Positions 56,493 through 64,000 of a DNA stretch of 64,000 nt are shown in pieces. The position numbers were made by a program, and so were the translations under genes. This DNA comes from Planctomycetota bacterium. Lineage in GTDB: Bacteria > Planctomycetota > Phycisphaerae > Sedimentisphaerales > Anaerohalosphaeraceae. Location: contig VRUI01000002.1 of the NCBI GenBank assembly GCA_019456225.1, positions 62,001 through 126,000 of the forward strand, in the 5' to 3' direction. Below the pieces are notes generated by a model. The model did not search any database, was not told the origin of the DNA, and was given only the letters and a program-made list of their open reading frames with translations. The first letter of the stretch is position 1; every line of letters begins with the position of its first letter.

Positions 56493-58634
56493 TTATCCAC
56501 CGACAAGTGCCGGCGTCTGTGCCGACGACTGTTCTGTCATCTGTCCCGTCATTTCTATTGAAACCGTCTCAACTGGTTCTATCTCTGTGCCAAGTGATAT
56601 CTCATCATACGCCAGCACCGGAAGTCTCGACAGCGATCTTTCGGTCATTGCGGCAAGGGCCGCTCTCTGCCTCGAGTCGCATATCAAAACAACATTTTCA
56701 TAAGCCTTTTCCATCGCCGATCTCCATGCGTCAGCGAGTTTATTGTTGATTGCCATTGCCTGGTCCGGTGGTATTGCAAGGGTAAGTTCGTCGCCTTGCT
56801 TCTGGAGCGAGTTCAACATATAGTGCTCTAATGCCGGATCCAGCGTGATCGCCATTATCTTCTCTGTATTCGGTTCTTTATATCTTTCTGTGATCGTCCT
56901 GCTTAGTTTTTTCCGGGTAAGCTCGGTAAGCAGCGTCGGACTCTTAGTCTTGGCCGCGTTCTCACCGAGTGACTCAAGTATCTGCGCAAAGTTTCTAACC
57001 GGGATCCTGTCTTTAAGGAGATTTTGCAACACTCGCTGCAAAAGACCGAGTGAAACAAGATCTCCGACAACTTCCCCAACCAGCGATGGCTGATCCTTTC
57101 TAAGACGATTGACCAGTGCCTGAACATCTTCACGTGTAAGCATCTCATGAGCATACTGAGCAAGAGTCTCTGACAAGTGAGTTATCAGCACAGACTCCGG
57201 GTCGATGACGGTATACCCGCAAAGCGATGCGTTTTCCTTTTCCTCTTTAGTAACCCAAAGCGCCGGCAATCCATAAACCGGTTCCGTCGTGGGTATCCCC
57301 TGTATGGGTGAGTGAACGGTTCCCGAATCCATCGCAAGGAATTTATCCGGTTCAAGCCGGCCTTCGGCGATGGTATGATCGAAAAGCCTGATCTGGTAGA
57401 CGTTGGGCTCAAGGTTAATATTGTCGCAAAGACGAACAAGCGGCATTATAATACCAAGCTCTTTTGCAAACTTCTTTCTAAGTGCCCCGATACGCTCGAA
57501 CACATTACTCTTCTTTCTGGGATCGACCATCTCGATAAGCCTTACGCCGACCTGCACAGAGATCATATCGACATTTAGAAGTTCTTCAACCGGAGCCTTG
57601 TCACCATCATCGCTTTTCGTTGTATCCTTGGACTCGACCGTTTTCCTGCGCTGCTCATTTTTTGCTTTTACCATAGAACGTGAGATGATCGCACATCCGG
57701 CACCGATTAGGAAGAACGGTATTTTCGGCAGACCGGGAACAAGCCCCATCAGGCAGATCAGAACAGCCGCTATCATCAAAGGCTGAGAGTTACGCAAAAG
57801 CTGCCTGGTCATGTCATGGCTTACGCTCTGGTTGGAGGTTGTTTTCGTCACCAGAAAACCGGAGCTTATCGCGATAATAACAGAAGGGATCTGACTGACA
57901 AGACCGTCACCGATCGACAGCCTTGAATATGTCTGGGCAGCGTCTGCAACACCCATACCGTCCATTGAACCTATAACGATACCGCCGATAAGGTTTACGC
58001 ACGTAATGATCAAACCGGCGATAGCATCACCGCGAATGAACTTACTGGCACCATCCATCGCTCCGTAAAATTCACTTTCCTTTGAGATGTCTTTTCGCCG
58101 TTGCTTGGCTTCTGCATCCGTAATGGCGCCGGCGTTAAGATCAGCGTCGATAGCCATCTGCTTACCCGGCATCGCGTCAAGAGTAAACCTGGCGTTTACC
58201 TCACTGATACGCTCGGAACCCTTGGTGATAACGATGAACTGGATCACCACAAGAATAAGGAACATAACAAGACCGACTATAAGGTTTCCGCCGATAACGA
58301 GATTGCCAAATGTCTCGATCATGTCGCCGGCATTAGCATTAAGCAGAATAAGCCTCGTTGAAGCGACGTTAAGAGAAAGTCGAAAAAGTGTCACAAACAG
58401 CAATAGAGATGGAAACGTAGACAACTCCAACGCGTTCTTTGCCGAAAGCGTAATTATCAAAATACTGATAGCAAGAGCGATACTGCACGACAAAAGCAAG
58501 TCAAGTATAAACGTCGGCAGCGGGATGATCAACATCGCCAGAACCGCAGCAATACCTACAGCAAAGCTAATACTGCTATGCCGGGCAAGAATACCTGAAA
58601 TCGATTTATCGTTATTAGTAGTTTGTGTACTCAT
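56493..58634 (-). CDS. flhA: Flagellar export platform protein FlhA
   Basis: This is a full-length FlhA (713 aa). The N-terminal half has eight membrane helices with the FHIPEP-family signature FPSLLLFVTLFRLSLNVASTRLIL, the ADLNAG segment, and SKFIRGDAIAGLI with the conserved gate Asp. The C-terminal cytoplasmic docking domain (about 350-690) is intact, including IRIFD-like YQIRLFDHTIAEGRL and the segment LLKDRIPVRNFAQILESLGENA. It is the authentic export platform, whereas the gene at 23916 is a truncated paralogue. fliN lies upstream. Confidence 0.96.
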   Translation of the reverse strand: MSTQTTNNDKSISGILARHSSISFAVGIAAVLAMLIIPLPTFILDLLLSCSIALAISILIITLSAKNALELSTFPSLLLFVTLFRLSLNVASTRLILLNANAGDMIETFGNLVIGGNLIVGLVMFLILVVIQFIVITKGSERISEVNARFTLDAMPGKQMAIDADLNAGAITDAEAKQRRKDISKESEFYGAMDGASKFIRGDAIAGLIITCVNLIGGIVIGSMDGMGVADAAQTYSRLSIGDGLVSQIPSVIIAISSGFLVTKTTSNQSVSHDMTRQLLRNSQPLMIAAVLICLMGLVPGLPKIPFFLIGAGCAIISRSMVKAKNEQRRKTVESKDTTKSDDGDKAPVEELLNVDMISVQVGVRLIEMVDPRKKSNVFERIGALRKKFAKELGIIMPLVRLCDNINLEPNVYQIRLFDHTIAEGRLEPDKFLAMDSGTVHSPIQGIPTTEPVYGLPALWVTKEEKENASLCGYTVIDPESVLITHLSETLAQYAHEMLTREDVQALVNRLRKDQPSLVGEVVGDLVSLGLLQRVLQNLLKDRIPVRNFAQILESLGENAAKTKSPTLLTELTRKKLSRTITERYKEPNTEKIMAITLDPALEHYMLNSLQKQGDELTLAIPPDQAMAINNKLADAWRSAMEKAYENVVLICDSRQRAALAAMTERSLSRLPVLAYDEISLGTEIEPVETVSIEMTGQMTEQSSAQTPALVGG

Positions 58635-58635
58635 A

Positions 58636-58656
58636 GTCTAATCGCTAATCGCTATT
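58636..58656. repeat. Heptamer units between fliN and flhA
   Basis: On the minus strand the fliN stop is followed by CGATTAG, CGATTAG, ACTATGA. The array occupies the place of the ribosome-binding site of flhA. Confidence 0.55.
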
Positions 58657-59001
58657 TGATTTCATCCCAAGAACTTCCGTGATACGAATTGCAAAGTGAC
58701 CGTCAACGACCACAATACTTCCGGTCGCAAATTTATCACCCTGCACATAAACTTCTGCCGGTTCGTCGACAAGCTTATCCATCTGCAAAACGGACCCGGG
58801 ACCAAGCTGAAGAAGCCTGCGAATCGGCACCTGCGTTTTGCCAAGGGTAACGTTTACAGACATCGTAATATCGAGTAGAAGATCAAGATTACCGTCACCG
58901 GAATCCGCTCCCGAATCAACCGCTTCGGTCATCTCAACATTCTGTGCCTCGGTCGTTTTTTCTTCCTGCGTAGCTTCTTGTTCTTCGACTGCTTGTGCCA
59001 T
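58645..59001 (-). CDS. fliN: Flagellar motor switch protein FliN
   Basis: After an acidic N-terminal tail, the SpoA domain (about 45-115) has LLDITMSVNVTLGKTQVPIRRLLQLGPGSVLQMDKLVDEPAEVYVQGDKFATGSIVVVDGHFAIRITEVL, the standard FliN sequence. The 118-aa length is typical. It forms the C ring with FliM. AGGA stands nine bases upstream of the ATG. Confidence 0.95.
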   Translation of the reverse strand: MAQAVEEQEATQEEKTTEAQNVEMTEAVDSGADSGDGNLDLLLDITMSVNVTLGKTQVPIRRLLQLGPGSVLQMDKLVDEPAEVYVQGDKFATGSIVVVDGHFAIRITEVLGMKSNSD

Positions 59002-59030
59002 TTTTCATATCCTGTTAATTAAAACTTTTG

Positions 59031-60014
59031 CTAATTATTTAATTCATTGCCAGGTTTCACCATATCCGATACTGCCAGCGCATACCTGTTCAAAGTCTTT
59101 GCCGGAAAACCGTGAAAAAACACCTTATCTTCGATGATCGCTTCAACCGGTTCGCTGGCCTTTCTGTCGAGGACGATCACATCTCCTACAGACAGATTCA
59201 TAAGATTAGATATCGCTACGGTCGCTTTTCCCAGAAGAACATCGACTTCGATGGGTATTTCATTAAGATTGGAAATCACCGCGTCCTTGACTTGCTGGGT
59301 CTTCGACTGCTTTTCGTCTGGAAAAGGTATTTCCAGCATCGGACCAAACTGACTCGACAAAACAACCAGTGAGGCTTCGACTGTGCTTTCGCTTTGCTTA
59401 ACCTGTAATTGCAACAGTGTAAACTCTTCATAGTCCATGCACTCTATTGGCCAGTCTCGGTCGGAAATAACTGACAAACTGCGAACACCTGAAAGTTCCT
59501 GCTTGATGAGTAATTCCGAAAACCTGCTCAAAAGATTTTCGCAAAGATCAACGAGCAGTAACTCTTCGAGATTCGACATTTCATACTCTTCAGCAACTTC
59601 CTCGTTTATATCACCAAGCATCTTCGACGTCCACTGAATCGCGGACAAATAAGGTAATATCAAAACACCGATCTCACGATTACTCCCGTCGGTAAAAACC
59701 ATATAAAAGTTTTTCTTATCTTCACAAAGCTCTTTCCTTATGCCCTCGCAGTAAAACTCCTTAACTGGAGGAATGATCACGCTGGACGGCTCGTTGCACA
59801 TCTCGGAAAACTCCTCGGCAAGGTCAGCGGAAAACTGAGTACAAAATTGTGACAGCATCACACGATGAGTCTCACTGAACTGATGCGGACGCTTCCAGTC
59901 ATAGTCGATTGCTTCAACGTCACTGTCGTCAACCGGACCATTGTCCCTGGCTGCGGCAAGAATCTCTCTCAGCTTATTTCTGGTTAATCTAATGTTATCG
60001 TCAGCTTCGGTCAT
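59031..60014 (-). CDS. fliM: Flagellar motor switch protein FliM
   Basis: FliM binds CheY-P and controls rotation. The middle CheC-like domain (about 55-235) and the C-terminal SpoA domain (about 245-325, EIPIEVDVLLGKATVAISNLMNLSVGDVIVLDRKASEPVEAII) are present. The N-terminal CheY-binding peptide, normally LSQxEIDALL, is here LTRNKLREIL: the hydrophobic spacing is kept but the acidic residues are replaced by basic ones. The ATG overlaps the fliL stop (ATGA). Confidence 0.91.
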   Translation of the reverse strand: MTEADDNIRLTRNKLREILAAARDNGPVDDSDVEAIDYDWKRPHQFSETHRVMLSQFCTQFSADLAEEFSEMCNEPSSVIIPPVKEFYCEGIRKELCEDKKNFYMVFTDGSNREIGVLILPYLSAIQWTSKMLGDINEEVAEEYEMSNLEELLLVDLCENLLSRFSELLIKQELSGVRSLSVISDRDWPIECMDYEEFTLLQLQVKQSESTVEASLVVLSSQFGPMLEIPFPDEKQSKTQQVKDAVISNLNEIPIEVDVLLGKATVAISNLMNLSVGDVIVLDRKASEPVEAIIEDKVFFHGFPAKTLNRYALAVSDMVKPGNELNN

Positions 60015-60577
60015 TGAATAATAAAGTCCTTCAGCATAACTCGCTGGATAAGAGGTTTTGTGTCTGGGAAAAGTATTTCGTTGAAATTTTCTCGGATATC
60101 ACTTTTCATACGAGTCTGATTCATACTGCCGCTTACCTGCTCAAGCTTCAAACCTGCAAGATAGGTACCCAGCCAATCTCGTAGACGGATAACCTTATCT
60201 GTAAGAAACTTTTTCCCCTTCTCATCATCCATATCGGCAGAAAGTTCTAAAACCACGGTTATCTGGATCATGCGTGTCGATCCACGCTCATTAAGGTTAG
60301 ATGTAATAGCCTCAAGTGGAAACGTCCAGGGTTTTGCTCCTTTGGGACTGTCAGACAGATAAGCTTCGGTTTCGGCTTTCTTCTCCTCAGCTTCCTTATC
60401 AACTTTCGGCGGAGCAGCTTTAGCAAATAAACCCGAAAGACCGTAACCGCCCCCGGCACAAACAATTGCCACTACGAATGTTATTATCCATCCGACAAGA
60501 CCGCCCTTTTTACCGGACGTTGACTCTTCGTCTTTTGACTCTTCTTTTGGCTCTTCTTTTTTTTCTTCGTCTGCCAT
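60011..60577 (-). CDS. fliL: Flagellar basal body-associated protein FliL
   Basis: FliL stabilises the stator and rod. A charged N-terminal tail is followed by a single membrane helix (about 29-50: GWIITFVVAIVCAGGGYGLSGLFA) and a periplasmic domain with ITVVLELSADMDDEKGKKFLTDKVIRLRDWLGTYLAG, the family pattern. The 188-aa length is usual. It overlaps fliM by four bases. Confidence 0.88.
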   Translation of the reverse strand: MADEEKKEEPKEESKDEESTSGKKGGLVGWIITFVVAIVCAGGGYGLSGLFAKAAPPKVDKEAEEKKAETEAYLSDSPKGAKPWTFPLEAITSNLNERGSTRMIQITVVLELSADMDDEKGKKFLTDKVIRLRDWLGTYLAGLKLEQVSGSMNQTRMKSDIRENFNEILFPDTKPLIQRVMLKDFIIQ

Positions 60578-60603
60578 GAGTATTTCCCGTTTTTACTAAT
60601 TGT

Positions 60604-62007
60604 TTACCTTGCCGTCATCAATAAATCGCTCTTACGATATTGCTTGATCTTCTCTCTGATAGTTCGGTCACTTATCCCAAGGACTTTCGCAGCTTTTAGT
60701 CGATTTCCGTCTGTTTGTTTAAGAGTGGCCATAATCGCGTGTTTTTCTATCTCGGCAAGAGACATTGAACCAAGAAATTCGCTTAATTTTGATGACTCAT
60801 TTTTAGGCCCAACATTCAGTTCGTCCAGCAGCCAGGAAACATCGGCAAGAGTAAGAACAGGACCGCTGCCGAGAATCAATGAAGTCCTGACAACATTTCT
60901 AAGCTGCCTTACATTGCCCGGCCAGTTGTACTTGCAGAACACGTCGATCATCAGAGGGTCCAGTCGCTCGATCGAACGGTTTGCTTCCGGAGAAAGCTGG
61001 TTTACAAAATGCCATACCAGCGGCACGATATCTTCGAACCTGTCTTTTAGCGGCGGAACAACCAGCCGGATACCGGCAAGCCGGTAATACAGATCCGCCC
61101 GGAAATTACCCTTATGCACTTCGCTTAGAATATTCCGGTTGGTCGTGCTTATCACCCTTACGTTGACATTTATAGTTTCATTACCGCCGACCCGTTCAAT
61201 GTCCTGCTCTTCCAGTGCACGCAATAGCTGCGACTGAAAAGCCGACGGGGTTTCTGTTATCTCATCAAGCAGTAATGTGCCGCCATGGGCCCTTTCAAAT
61301 CTGCCTTTTCGAAGTCCGCCGGCGCCGGTAAATGCACCCTTTTCATGGCCGAACAACTCGCTTTCCATAAGAGTTTCGCTCAGCGAAGCGCAGTTGACAC
61401 GAATATAAGGCCCGTTTACTCGTTTGCTCTGGTTATGTATGAGATGGGCAATAAGCTCCTTGCCCGTTCCGCTTTCACCGGAGATTAGAACCGGTGTTGA
61501 TGTGGCCGCGATCTTTTTTGCAAGCTCAACAGTCCTGGCAAGTTCACTGCCTACTCCGACTATATGGTAGAGTGTTTTAAACTGATGATGCATCGATGCT
61601 ATTGCCGGTGCGTCGTGATTAGGCATGTATTTGTTGATGATCTTAACCAGTACGTCCTTGTCGACGGGTTTTGCCAGATAGTCCGCAAAACCGGCGCGAA
61701 TAGCACAAGTGCCCGCATGTGCCGAATCTTCCTCGCCAAGCATGACAACCGGCATCTCGGGATGATCGCAGGTTATATCGCTCAATACAGGACCGGGTTG
61801 TTTAGCCTGGCAAAGCCATTCGAAACTGCTGCTGACAAAAATGACATTAAATTTACCCTGGTCGAGAAGTTTGCGTGCCGACTTCTTATTCTTAGCAACT
61901 GTCGCACTGATACCCCGTTCGGCAAGGCACTCAAGCAATGCCCTCTCGGGTTTGTCGTCCATAACAAGAACGATATGGATCACATTGTCCTGGCGATTGT
62001 CTCTCAT
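60604..62007 (-). CDS. NtrC-family sigma-54 activator with degenerate receiver
   Basis: Three domains are visible. Residues 10-130 form a receiver with Asp17/Asp18 and Lys113 but the phosphoacceptor position (VIFVSSSFE, ~58-60) is Ser, so classical phosphorylation is unlikely. Residues 148-390 form the AAA+ domain: Walker A GESGTGKE (177-184), the sigma-54 contact loop GAFTGA (224-229) and Walker B LLLDEI (245-250). Residues ~420-467 form a Fis-type helix-turn-helix ([22 protein letters not shown]). It matches FlrC/FleQ/FlgR-type flagellar activators and should drive the -24/-12 promoters of this window. Confidence 0.93.
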   Translation of the reverse strand: MRDNRQDNVIHIVLVMDDKPERALLECLAERGISATVAKNKKSARKLLDQGKFNVIFVSSSFEWLCQAKQPGPVLSDITCDHPEMPVVMLGEEDSAHAGTCAIRAGFADYLAKPVDKDVLVKIINKYMPNHDAPAIASMHHQFKTLYHIVGVGSELARTVELAKKIAATSTPVLISGESGTGKELIAHLIHNQSKRVNGPYIRVNCASLSETLMESELFGHEKGAFTGAGGLRKGRFERAHGGTLLLDEITETPSAFQSQLLRALEEQDIERVGGNETINVNVRVISTTNRNILSEVHKGNFRADLYYRLAGIRLVVPPLKDRFEDIVPLVWHFVNQLSPEANRSIERLDPLMIDVFCKYNWPGNVRQLRNVVRTSLILGSGPVLTLADVSWLLDELNVGPKNESSKLSEFLGSMSLAEIEKHAIMATLKQTDGNRLKAAKVLGISDRTIREKIKQYRKSDLLMTAR

Positions 62008-62918
62008 TTTACCTCGGTCATTATCAGTGTCATTGGCTTTTCAACCAGGAGCCATTTGAGAACCTGCTTCTTTGTTCTGGCACAATTTGTCCAGTCAGAA
62101 CCTGGATGCTCAACTATCAGCTGATCGTAAATCTTGATCGCTTCGAGGTTATCGACGTTATATAGACAGTTGCCGATCTGAAAAAGTATCCACGCCCTTT
62201 TAGGATTTGCGTTTTTGGTGACAGGAAGGCTCGTTTCAAATGCTTTGCGGTAATATTTCAAAGCCTTAACTTTATCACCAATATGAAAGAGGGATTCTGC
62301 AAGCTCAAACATATCGACAATATCAGAAGTGTTTTCTGGAAGTACAACTCTCGGCTGCTTTTCTTTCGATAAAGAGACGCTTTCGACAGTTTTTACGCTA
62401 TCTGCTTTTAAGTCCGATTTAATAACATCCTTTTTGGCTTCCACCAAAGGTACGGTTTCTTGCTGAGTAGTTTTGGATTCTTCTGAAAAACTCAGTGATT
62501 TCAACTGCAAAAGGACATCCTTTAACTGTGAGTCAATGCTTGAACTGCCCACGCCAGAAAGGGACGTAATCGACGAATTCTTTAGTTTCTCACGCAGTTG
62601 TCTAGTCTTATCAAGAGTCGCAGAACCGGCTTTTTCAATATCAGACGCTTGTTTCTGACCGGAAGCGTCTTTGACCTTAACGGCCTGACTGGAACCGGTA
62701 ACCTTCGTCGGCTGGGCCTTATTATTGTCGTTCTTTTCAGAAGAGGGTTTAACCTTACTCTTAGATTTATCGAGCAATGCCAGTAGTTTATCTTCGCCAA
62801 AGTCCGATTTTGCCATTAACTTACCAATATAGCTATCGAGAATATCACCGGAAGCCGTATAAGACGATAACATAACAAAGACCGTCAGCACAATGTAGAT
62901 TTTTTGAGTTTTATTCAT
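62004..62918 (-). CDS. Secreted TPR-containing protein, YbgF-like organisation
   Basis: The ATG at 62918 overlaps the stop of the upstream gene by 8 bp and gives a signal peptide (KIYIVLTVFVMLSSYTASG). A Lys/Ser/Gln-rich low-complexity segment (about 45-220) leads to a C-terminal TPR pair (DMFELAESLFHIGDKVKALKYYRKAFETSL, IKIYDQLIVEHPGSDW). The stop overlaps the regulator ATG (ATGA). The 304-aa architecture resembles periplasmic scaffold proteins; coupling to the regulator gene suggests a flagellar or envelope role. Confidence 0.75.
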   Translation of the reverse strand: MNKTQKIYIVLTVFVMLSSYTASGDILDSYIGKLMAKSDFGEDKLLALLDKSKSKVKPSSEKNDNNKAQPTKVTGSSQAVKVKDASGQKQASDIEKAGSATLDKTRQLREKLKNSSITSLSGVGSSSIDSQLKDVLLQLKSLSFSEESKTTQQETVPLVEAKKDVIKSDLKADSVKTVESVSLSKEKQPRVVLPENTSDIVDMFELAESLFHIGDKVKALKYYRKAFETSLPVTKNANPKRAWILFQIGNCLYNVDNLEAIKIYDQLIVEHPGSDWTNCARTKKQVLKWLLVEKPMTLIMTEVK

Positions 62919-64000
62919 TTTTGGAAATCTCATATTTATCAAATATCCCCGCAAAAGCCTCGGCGGCTTTTTCATATTTTTTCTGTTTCTTATATGCTCT
63001 TCCAAGTATCCGGCATGTTTGATACCTGATATCTTTTGTGTTTGGAGAATTTAGTACTCCCAGGCAGACTTCCACCGCCTGCTGCTCTTTGCCCAATTCC
63101 ATGCAAATCTCTGCAAACTCGTTATTAGCTGTAAGTAAAAGCTCGCCTGGCGGCATGTCGGTAATCGCAATGGCAATCTCGTCATATGCCTTCTCAAGCT
63201 CATCGGCTGCCACATAACATCTTCCAAGTTCCAGCATCAGCGTCGACCGCAGCTGAAAGTTGGCCATATATGCGATCTTCTGCTTGAGTATCGAAATCCC
63301 GTCACCGGGAAGGTTCATTGCATTATATATACGCGACTTTGCTATCACAACTTCGCATTGCTGCTTTGGCGGCAGTGACATTTCCGGAATATTTTCGATC
63401 AGATTGGCCGCTTCTACAATGTCGCCCTTTTCGATCAGCGTTTCTGTTATCTCTATCACTATCCTGCTAAACTCTTCTTTTGTAAGATCGCCGGCAAGGG
63501 CATATTTATATGCCGAAACCGCTTCTGTGTATTTGCCAAGGTTAAACTTGGTCTTCGCCATAAAGTAATAAGCCTTATAAACATCAATGCTTGGCGGATC
63601 GGTTAAAACCTTGAAACATTTGTCAAACCACTCTTCTGATGACTTATAGTCTCTCAAATAGAACTTACTGACAGCGGCTCCAAAAGCAGCTTCTGCTTTG
63701 GCTGCAATGGTAAGATTGACATGGAACACTTTTTTAAACAAACTGAAAGCTTCGGGATACAGCTTGATCGACAAATTCGCCTTTGCCAGGTAAAGATATG
63801 CTTCGTCGGCGATCCTTGCGCTGGGGTATTCAAGGACCAGCTGTTTTAGATACCTTTGGGCAGCGGGATAGTTCTTCTGGTTTGTTTTGATCTTGCTCGA
63901 GTTCAGCAACGCGAAAGGGGCAAGCGAATTCTTGGAATGCCGGCTCAGAATGATTTTATACTCGGTCAAAGCAACATCGTGCATCTCCGAAAGTTCACGC
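62911..64000 (-). CDS. TPR-repeat protein, 5' end outside window
   Basis: The reading frame is open through the right edge (the residues before the first internal Met read RELSE), so the start lies beyond the window. At least eight tetratricopeptide-like repeats are visible (YPAAQRYLKQLVLEYPSARIADEAYLYLA, LYPEAFSLFKKVFHVNLTIAAKAEAAFGA, YTEAVSAYKYALAGDLTKEEF and others). It resembles periplasmic or outer-membrane TPR scaffolds. It is co-transcribed with the secreted TPR protein and the sigma-54 activator. Confidence 0.8.
   Translation of the reverse strand, partial: RELSEMHDVALTEYKIILSRHSKNSLAPFALLNSSKIKTNQKNYPAAQRYLKQLVLEYPSARIADEAYLYLAKANLSIKLYPEAFSLFKKVFHVNLTIAAKAEAAFGAAVSKFYLRDYKSSEEWFDKCFKVLTDPPSIDVYKAYYFMAKTKFNLGKYTEAVSAYKYALAGDLTKEEFSRIVIEITETLIEKGDIVEAANLIENIPEMSLPPKQQCEVVIAKSRIYNAMNLPGDGISILKQKIAYMANFQLRSTLMLELGRCYVAADELEKAYDEIAIAITDMPPGELLLTANNEFAEICMELGKEQQAVEVCLGVLNSPNTKDIRYQTCRILGRAYKKQKKYEKAAEAFAGIFDKYEISKNE

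Overview
The window looks like part of a planctomycete chromosome, most likely from an anaerobic Phycisphaerae-type lineage. This is inferred from several traits: separate coaC and coaB genes in place of the usual fused coaBC, a large haem c/beta-propeller protein of the hydrazine-synthase-alpha-like family, a CPxC zinc-ribbon protein, and a divergent but complete Gram-negative flagellar gene set with P and L rings. I saw no rRNA, tRNA, insertion-sequence transposase or CRISPR array.

Layout. Positions 1-2440 (+) carry housekeeping genes: the yicC 3' end, gmk, rpoZ, coaC and coaB. They meet a leftward group of an M28 lipoprotein peptidase, a small Cys protein and a Nudix protein (2437-5720). 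From 5855 to 60577 nearly everything belongs to the flagellum. fliK-cheY-cheX and a CheX/CBS fusion run leftward from a sigma-54-type promoter at 10284-10299. The main structural operon runs rightward (flgB, flgC, fliE, fliF, fliG, fliH, fliI, fliJ, a MotE-like gene, motA, two motB genes, fliO, fliP, fliQ, fliR, flhB and an FlhA-like chimera) from sigma-54-type promoters at 10624 and 20347. fliD, two TPR proteins and a putative chaperone run leftward at 25.5-30 kb. The hook/rod operon (flgD, flgE, PilZ protein, flgF, flgG, flgA, flgH, flgI, flgJ, flgN, flgK, flgL) runs leftward from a sigma-54-type promoter at 42520. At the right end another leftward operon carries two TPR proteins, an NtrC-family regulator, fliL, fliM, fliN, authentic flhA, fliA, several small proteins and two lipoproteins, then flgM, which has its own sigma-28-type promoter. 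A class II (sigma-54) to class III (FliA/FlgM) cascade can therefore be read from the DNA.

Between flgD and the flagellar regulatory operon lies an accessory region (about 42.5-52.9 kb). It holds a secreted protein of unknown function, a trypsin-like protease, an AlbA_2 protein, a nuclease-like DUF6602-type protein, a dihaem beta-propeller protein and many intergenic repeats, including three ungapped copies of a 73-bp element.

The most unusual items are these. (1) A second, shortened FlhA whose C-terminal export-platform domain is replaced by a MinD/BY-kinase-like domain without a P-loop lysine, sitting exactly where flhA (and often flhF/flhG) normally follows flhB. (2) Spacers that are repeatedly built from degenerate 7-bp-phased arrays followed by GC-rich hairpins. 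(3) The protease/AlbA_2/nuclease-like gene trio, whose first two genes share a palindromic leader. (4) A CheX domain tethered to a CBS pair. No homology search could be run; family names come from motifs read in the translations.
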